From Mucilaginibacter_A sp964251965 (GTDB lineage Bacteria; Bacteroidota; Bacteroidia; Sphingobacteriales; Sphingobacteriaceae): 64,000 nt of DNA. Position 1 is the stretch's first letter. Each line of letters opens with the position of its first letter. A program made the translations under genes and the position numbers. Where the stretch lies: contig CAXULQ010000001.1 in assembly GCA_964251965.1 (NCBI GenBank), positions 310,001 to 374,000 on the forward strand, in the 5' to 3' direction. Under the pieces are notes generated by a model. It was not told where the DNA came from. It saw only the letters and a list, made by a program, of their open reading frames with translations, and made no database searches. Positions 60,284 through 64,000 of the stretch are shown piece after piece.

Positions 60284-62431
60284 ATGCATCCATCAGCCAG
60301 AAAAATATACAGCTTCTTTTACAGTCAATATTTTTCTGATGGGCTGCGTATCACTTTTGGTGTACTGGCCCCTGCTCTTTTGTTCAGCCATTTTAACCAA
60401 TTGGCCACCGGCGTTACTTTAGCCTTGGGCGCCATTTGTGTGAGTGTGGTTGATGCGCCCGGCCCTGCTATCCACAAGCGTAACAGCATGCTGATTTGTT
60501 GTGTGCTGATCTTACTCGTTTCGCTGATCACCGGTTTTGTACAGCACAACCCGGTTTTACTTTTTATGGAAGTAGTAGCGTTTGCCTTCTTCTTTTCCAT
60601 GTTTGCCGTTTATGGAAACCGGGCATCTTCTATCGGGACTTGCGGCCTGCTCATCATGATTTTTATGATCGAAAAACGCATGGAACCTCAGCAAGTCCTC
60701 AGTTCAAGTTTATTTATTTTGGCCGGAGGAATTTGGTACACGTTGTTAAGTTTGCTGTTTTTTCAGATCCGTCCATATCGTGCAGCGCAACAGGCTTTAG
60801 GCGAATGTATAAGCGAGGTTGCCAAGTATTTAAGGGTGAAGGCAGATTTTTATGCCGGAAAAACTAACATCGACGAGAATTATAAAAGCTTGGTTTCGCA
60901 GCAAATCCAAGTGAGCCAGCACCAAGATGCCGTGCGCGAACTGTTGTTTAAAACGCGGGCCATTGTAAAAGAATCTACCCATACGAGCCGGATGCTGATC
61001 CTTACTTTTGTGGATTTGGTAGATCTTTTCGACCAGATTACTTACACGCATTACAATTACGAAAGTTTACGGAAAGCTTACGGTGAATCAGGAATATTGG
61101 ATGAAATTTCAAAGCTGATCCAGCTAATGGCAAATGAATTGGACCAAGTAGGTTTTGCCGTTCAATCCAACCATAAGCAAACTAAAACGTACCTGCACCA
61201 AACAGAGCTGGAACAATTAAAAAACCATATTGATAAAATTAGTACCGGCAATGATGGAAACAGTGCCATTGTTTTAAAAAAGATCTTGGTTAACCTTCGT
61301 AACATCAACCAGCGTTTAACTGACATGGTTGGTTACAGTCAAGATGCACCAAAATCATCAGGCAAAACGGCAAACCTGGAATTTTCCCGTTTTGTTACGC
61401 ACCAGGATTATGCGCCAAGGTTATTTTTAGAGAACCTTTCCCTTAAATCTGCTTCTTTTAAACACGCTTTGCGCGTGGCCATTGTTTGCGGCATTGGTTT
61501 TATCCTGTCAAAAACAGTAGCGACCGGCCATCATAGTTATTGGATACTGCTCACCATCATCGTGATCTTAAAACCTGGCTTCAGTTTAACCAAACAACGA
61601 AATTTTCAAAGGCTTACCGGAACTGTAGTTGGCGGCTTGATCGGCCTCCTCATCCTGTTTTTTATCCCGGATAAAACCGTTCAGTTTTTTATCATGCTGG
61701 TCTTAATGCTGTTTACCTATAGCTTTTTGCGTTTAAATTATGTGGTGAGTGTGATTTTTATGACACCTTACGTTTTGATCGTTTTTAGTTTTTTGGGTGT
61801 CGAACTGATTCACACCGTCGAAGAACGCGTGCTGGACACTTTTATTGGTTCTGCGCTGGCCATTACTTCTGCGTTTGTCATTTTCCCCAATTGGGAATCC
61901 GACCAATTGAATGAAAGTTTAAGTAAAGTATTGCTCAGCAATAAAAAATATTTGAACACCGTTGCAGAACGTTTAAGCGGCGCACCATTAAATTTGGTAG
62001 AATATAAACTGGCGCGTAAAGATGTTTATGTAGAATCTGGCAACTTATCTGCCGCCTTTGAAAGAATGATTTCTGAGCCGAAAAGCAAGCAAAAACACGC
62101 CAAAGATTTGCACAAGTTTGTAGTTTTAAACCATATGCTTTCTTCGGCCATTGCCGCTATTGCCGCAAATTTACCTGATAAAAACAGCATCAGTTTGCCT
62201 TCACAATTAAAAATAGCGCAACATGCACAACTGGTTTTATTAGAAACAGCAAAAAAATTAAATCCGTTAATACAAAGTGGTGCCGAATTAATTCCAGCCG
62301 AAGAAGCAAAAGTCCAAGCTAATAATGTTGAAAATGCCGAGGCCGACGTTGTTTTTCTGGAAGGCCAGCTTCGGTTTATATTGAAAATTACAACGGATAT
62401 TGCCAAAGTAACAGATACGATTTTAAATTGA
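60284..62431 (+). CDS. FUSC-family (YccS/YhfK-like) inner membrane protein
   Basis: A 715-residue protein with two membrane bundles: about six spans in residues 20-165 (YFSDGLRITFGVLAPALLFSHF opens the first) and about six in 390-545 (FKHALRVAIVCGIGFILSKTVATGHHSYWILLTIIVILKPGFS). The second holds the FUSC signature with TGTVVGGLIGLLILFF. A cytosolic helical domain separates them and a second follows. Relatives include YccS, YhfK and aromatic-acid efflux proteins AaeB; the substrate here is unknown. No partner HlyD-type gene is adjacent. In-frame motif variants occur near 61510 and at 62170-62191, and another copy starts right after the stop. Confidence 0.9.
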   Translation: MHPSARKIYSFFYSQYFSDGLRITFGVLAPALLFSHFNQLATGVTLALGAICVSVVDAPGPAIHKRNSMLICCVLILLVSLITGFVQHNPVLLFMEVVAFAFFFSMFAVYGNRASSIGTCGLLIMIFMIEKRMEPQQVLSSSLFILAGGIWYTLLSLLFFQIRPYRAAQQALGECISEVAKYLRVKADFYAGKTNIDENYKSLVSQQIQVSQHQDAVRELLFKTRAIVKESTHTSRMLILTFVDLVDLFDQITYTHYNYESLRKAYGESGILDEISKLIQLMANELDQVGFAVQSNHKQTKTYLHQTELEQLKNHIDKISTGNDGNSAIVLKKILVNLRNINQRLTDMVGYSQDAPKSSGKTANLEFSRFVTHQDYAPRLFLENLSLKSASFKHALRVAIVCGIGFILSKTVATGHHSYWILLTIIVILKPGFSLTKQRNFQRLTGTVVGGLIGLLILFFIPDKTVQFFIMLVLMLFTYSFLRLNYVVSVIFMTPYVLIVFSFLGVELIHTVEERVLDTFIGSALAITSAFVIFPNWESDQLNESLSKVLLSNKKYLNTVAERLSGAPLNLVEYKLARKDVYVESGNLSAAFERMISEPKSKQKHAKDLHKFVVLNHMLSSAIAAIAANLPDKNSISLPSQLKIAQHAQLVLLETAKKLNPLIQSGAELIPAEEAKVQANNVENAEADVVFLEGQLRFILKITTDIAKVTDTILN

Positions 62432-62432
62432 T

Positions 62433-62455
62433 ATGCTTCTTTTACCGATATAAAA
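62433..62455. repeat. Dispersed motif copy directly after the FUSC gene
   Basis: ATGCTTCTTTTA, then GATATAAAA, starting two bases past the stop codon. Confidence 0.8.
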
Positions 62456-62460
62456 TTTGC

Positions 62461-62890
62461 AAAGTTGTTATTCAGGAAGCTCCCTCCTACGGAGCTTGGA
62501 AAACCAATGTAATGTTTTCTATAAACAGGTTACTCCTACGGAGTTATAAAAAGTTAACCCTAAATTGCTTTAATTTGGAAATAGATTCCTGTCGCATATT
62601 TCCTAACCTCGTAGAGGTTTCCTGTTTATAGCAACACCATTACGCAGTTTTTCGGGCTTCATAGAAGCCTCCTAATTTTGAACTTTTATAACTTACATTA
62701 AAAACGTTTATTTTAACAAGTTTTCTATAAACAGGTTGCCCCTACGGAATTTCTCTTACAGCACTAACCTCTTTTTATGTAACTACAGTTTCTTCTAACC
62801 TCGTAGAGGTTTCCTGTTTATAGCAACAAGCATAAGAAGGTTTTCGGGCTTCATAGAAGCCTCCTAATTTTGAACTTTTATCATTTGCAT
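62461..62890. repeat. Tandem array of REP-like palindromes
   Basis: A roughly 190-base unit occurs twice (62509-62700 and 62719-62890). Each unit has TTCTATAAACAGG next to a CTCCTACGGAG-like hairpin. AACCTCGTAGAGGTTTCCTG, the opposite orientation, comes later in the unit, then GGGCTTCATAGAAGCCTCC. The stems are 4-6 bases with 3-base loops (TAC, GTA, ATA). These are REP-like elements of the type associated with RAYT transposases, though no RAYT gene is in the window. Related single copies lie at 27119-27206. Confidence 0.8.
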
Positions 62891-62895
62891 CAAAA

Positions 62896-63033
62896 ACGCT
62901 TCTTTTATCGAGCTAAATTCCACAACCTAAAAACTTACAATTTACAACTTTCTGATACTTCTTTTATACGCTTAAAACTTACAACCCACAACTTATAACT
63001 TACAAATCCGACACTTCTTTTATCACCCTAAAA
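62896..63033. repeat. Three dispersed motif copies in the same orientation
   Basis: Copies at 62896-62917, 62955-62977 and 63011-63033, about 55-60 bases apart, separated by AT-rich spacers. The last overlaps the stop codon (TAG at 63028-63030, minus strand) of the DUF4130 gene. Confidence 0.8.
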
Positions 63034-63789
63034 CTTCTCCGTTAAATGTTTCCAATACCGTTTGGGCACGTGCTGCAAATGCAATTTTGTGTTCTTGCGG
63101 GCCGGAATATTTACGTGTTTAAAATAATCTTTCCACAAAGCCTGGTACAGCGTTTCATCTTCCGAATAAGAAGAAATGATCGGTTTCCCGTCCTGCTTGC
63201 CCGATGCAAAATCCATTTGCACAAAAACGACTTCATTTAAATCGTAATAAATACCGTACGCTCTTTTAATATCGTAAATAATCCATTTCTGGTCGGCATA
63301 CCTACGTTTAAAATGTGTTAGAATTAGCGGAAGCACATTAAAATCAGGTTCAATAGAAGCGTAAAAAATACCGTCGGCCATTTTTTGGAAACGTATAAAA
63401 GCTTCCATGCGGTGTTTTTCCCGGCGTACCTGTTTTAAAACATACGAAAGCCGCATTACATATTTGTTCCCGAAATCCTGCTCAATCGTTTCATTTGTAC
63501 TAAAAGCGTAGCGGATAAAGCCCAGCAGATTATCATCCTCGCCTACAATTTCTGATAAGTGCGCCGCATACAAACGCTGCACGCCACCGGCGGCCAAACG
63601 TTGCCGTAAACCTTTTAAAACCCGGTTGGCCTTCACTAAATCGGATGCAATACTTCTTTTAGCATCGAAAAAATTAGGTTGAAGCAAATGCTCCGCACAA
63701 ACTTTTACGTCATCCAATTTATGTTCGTAAACTTCGAAAACCACGGTGAGCAAACCCTCAAAAGTACCATCGTAAACTAAGGTAATCAT
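63028..63789 (-). CDS. DUF4130 (TIGR03915) putative DNA-metabolism protein
   Basis: A 253-residue protein of the DUF4130 family: MITLVYDGTFEGLLTVVFEVYE opens it, and FIRFQKMADGIFYASIEPDFNVLPLILTHFKRRYADQKWIIYDIKRAYGIYYD carries the conserved core. Its partner, the radical-SAM protein of TIGR03916 type, is encoded just upstream with one base between. The pair is widespread and thought to act on DNA repair or modification, possibly with uracil-DNA-glycosylase-like activity in fused homologues. Its stop codon lies inside a dispersed motif copy, and another copy (63650-63671) is in frame. Confidence 0.88.
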   Translation of the reverse strand: MITLVYDGTFEGLLTVVFEVYEHKLDDVKVCAEHLLQPNFFDAKRSIASDLVKANRVLKGLRQRLAAGGVQRLYAAHLSEIVGEDDNLLGFIRYAFSTNETIEQDFGNKYVMRLSYVLKQVRREKHRMEAFIRFQKMADGIFYASIEPDFNVLPLILTHFKRRYADQKWIIYDIKRAYGIYYDLNEVVFVQMDFASGKQDGKPIISSYSEDETLYQALWKDYFKHVNIPARKNTKLHLQHVPKRYWKHLTEKF

Positions 63790-63790
63790 C

Positions 63791-64000
63791 TTAAAAAAGG
63801 CTTAATTGATTAGGTTTTTGTTTGAGATATTTACTTTGTGATTCAGCCAAAATAAATTGCTTAATCTTGGTGCCCGAAAGTTCTCGCCGCTCAAAATCCT
63901 GACTATTACAAGTGATAAAATAACGTGCGCGATTAACCGCAATTCCCATCGCTTTTAAATGTTCCCAATTCAATTTTCCAAACTTTCGTCCGCTTACAAT
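63791..64000 (-). CDS. Radical-SAM DNA modification/repair protein, C-terminal part
   Basis: The frame enters from the right edge and ends at 63791: IVSGRKFGKLNWEHLK, then GIAVNRARYFITCNS, ending QPNQLSLF-like. This is the C-terminal part of proteins called putative DNA modification/repair radical SAM protein (TIGR03916), whose N-terminal CxxxCxxC cluster-binding part lies outside the window. It is co-directional with the DUF4130 gene, one base upstream of it. Identification rests on the C-terminal match and on the partnership. Confidence 0.8.
   Translation of the reverse strand: MVSGRKFGKLNWEHLKAMGIAVNRARYFITCNSQDFERRELSGTKIKQFILAESQSKYLKQKPNQLSLF

Larger units (their letters stand above)
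62432..63027. other. Gene-free repeat field
   Basis: About 600 bases with no gene, between the ends of two convergent genes. It contains REP-like palindromes in a duplicated unit (62461-62890) and four dispersed motif copies (62433, 62896, 62955, 63011). I see no rho-independent terminator other than these hairpins. Confidence 0.7.

Noticed and set aside
1..64000. CRISPR array formed by the repeated TAAAAGAAGCAT sequence
   Set aside because: Copies are scattered at irregular distances of hundreds to thousands of bases, in both orientations and inside genes, and no cas gene is present.
1..64000. tRNA, rRNA or riboswitch genes
   Set aside because: I looked in the gene-free stretches for cloverleaf-like or CCA-ended sequences and known leader patterns and saw none.

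Overview
The window looks like chromosomal DNA of a Bacteroidota member, most likely Sphingobacteriaceae (Pedobacter/Mucilaginibacter-like). The support is gene content: a LruC-domain lipoprotein, an MG2/TonB-plug surface protein, FUSC and UMF1 transporters, and an ECF sigma factor beside a single-span partner that ends in a beta-barrel-like region. Moderate GC, several TTG/GTG starts and the absence of clear Shine-Dalgarno sites fit this. The genus is inference.

Layout. 1-11.3 kb holds surface and secreted proteins (truncated secreted protein, gluzincin metallopeptidase, hybrid histidine kinase, MG2 protein with a deleted paralogue behind it, polytopic membrane protein, Gfo/Idh/MocA oxidoreductase, LruC lipoprotein). 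11.5-15.6 kb is a xylose locus: a LacI-type regulator divergent from xylB-xylA, with a palindromic operator between. 15.7-17.3 kb is a small accessory patch (PD-(D/E)XK-like nuclease, lipoprotein). 17.4-36.8 kb is mostly core on the minus strand: copper amine oxidase, ECF sigma pair, gyrA with two TPR genes, hemF, an MFS transporter, DlgD-like dehydrogenase, csp, peroxiredoxin and thrS-infC-rpmI-rplT. 36.9-39.6 kb is an accessory island: antitoxin, broken RelE toxin joined to a nucleotidyltransferase remnant, a RelA/SpoT-domain protein and an unknown gene. 39.7-50.4 kb has lutA/UMF1, a four-gene lipid or glycan tailoring cluster, and a 1318-residue protein built like epsilon-poly-lysine synthetase (Pls). 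50.5-56.2 kb is a second accessory zone with cassette-like repeats and truncated genes (VOC, NmrA fragment, AraC, TetX-like monooxygenase, AraC fragment). 56.2-64 kb has a PAS histidine kinase, ppc, a FUSC protein, a repeat field, and the DUF4130/radical-SAM repair pair.

The strongest unexplained signal is a dispersed short motif. Its core is TRCTKYTTTTA (TAAAARMAGYA on the other strand), usually followed after 5-6 bases by TAAAA. I find more than 50 copies, about one per 1.1-1.3 kb, in both orientations. Many lie within 30 bases of stop codons, some form inverted pairs, and many sit inside genes in frame. The layout recalls DNA-uptake sequences of Neisseriaceae and Pasteurellaceae, which are not known in this phylum to my knowledge.

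Several accessory modules are flanked by imperfect second copies of the neighbouring core sequence (xylA 3' part, thrS leader, lutA 3' end, and a 170-base unit behind two cassette genes). Each repeated segment carries the motif or a degenerate version. This suggests accessory genes arriving through imported DNA from relatives and integrating next to these motifs.
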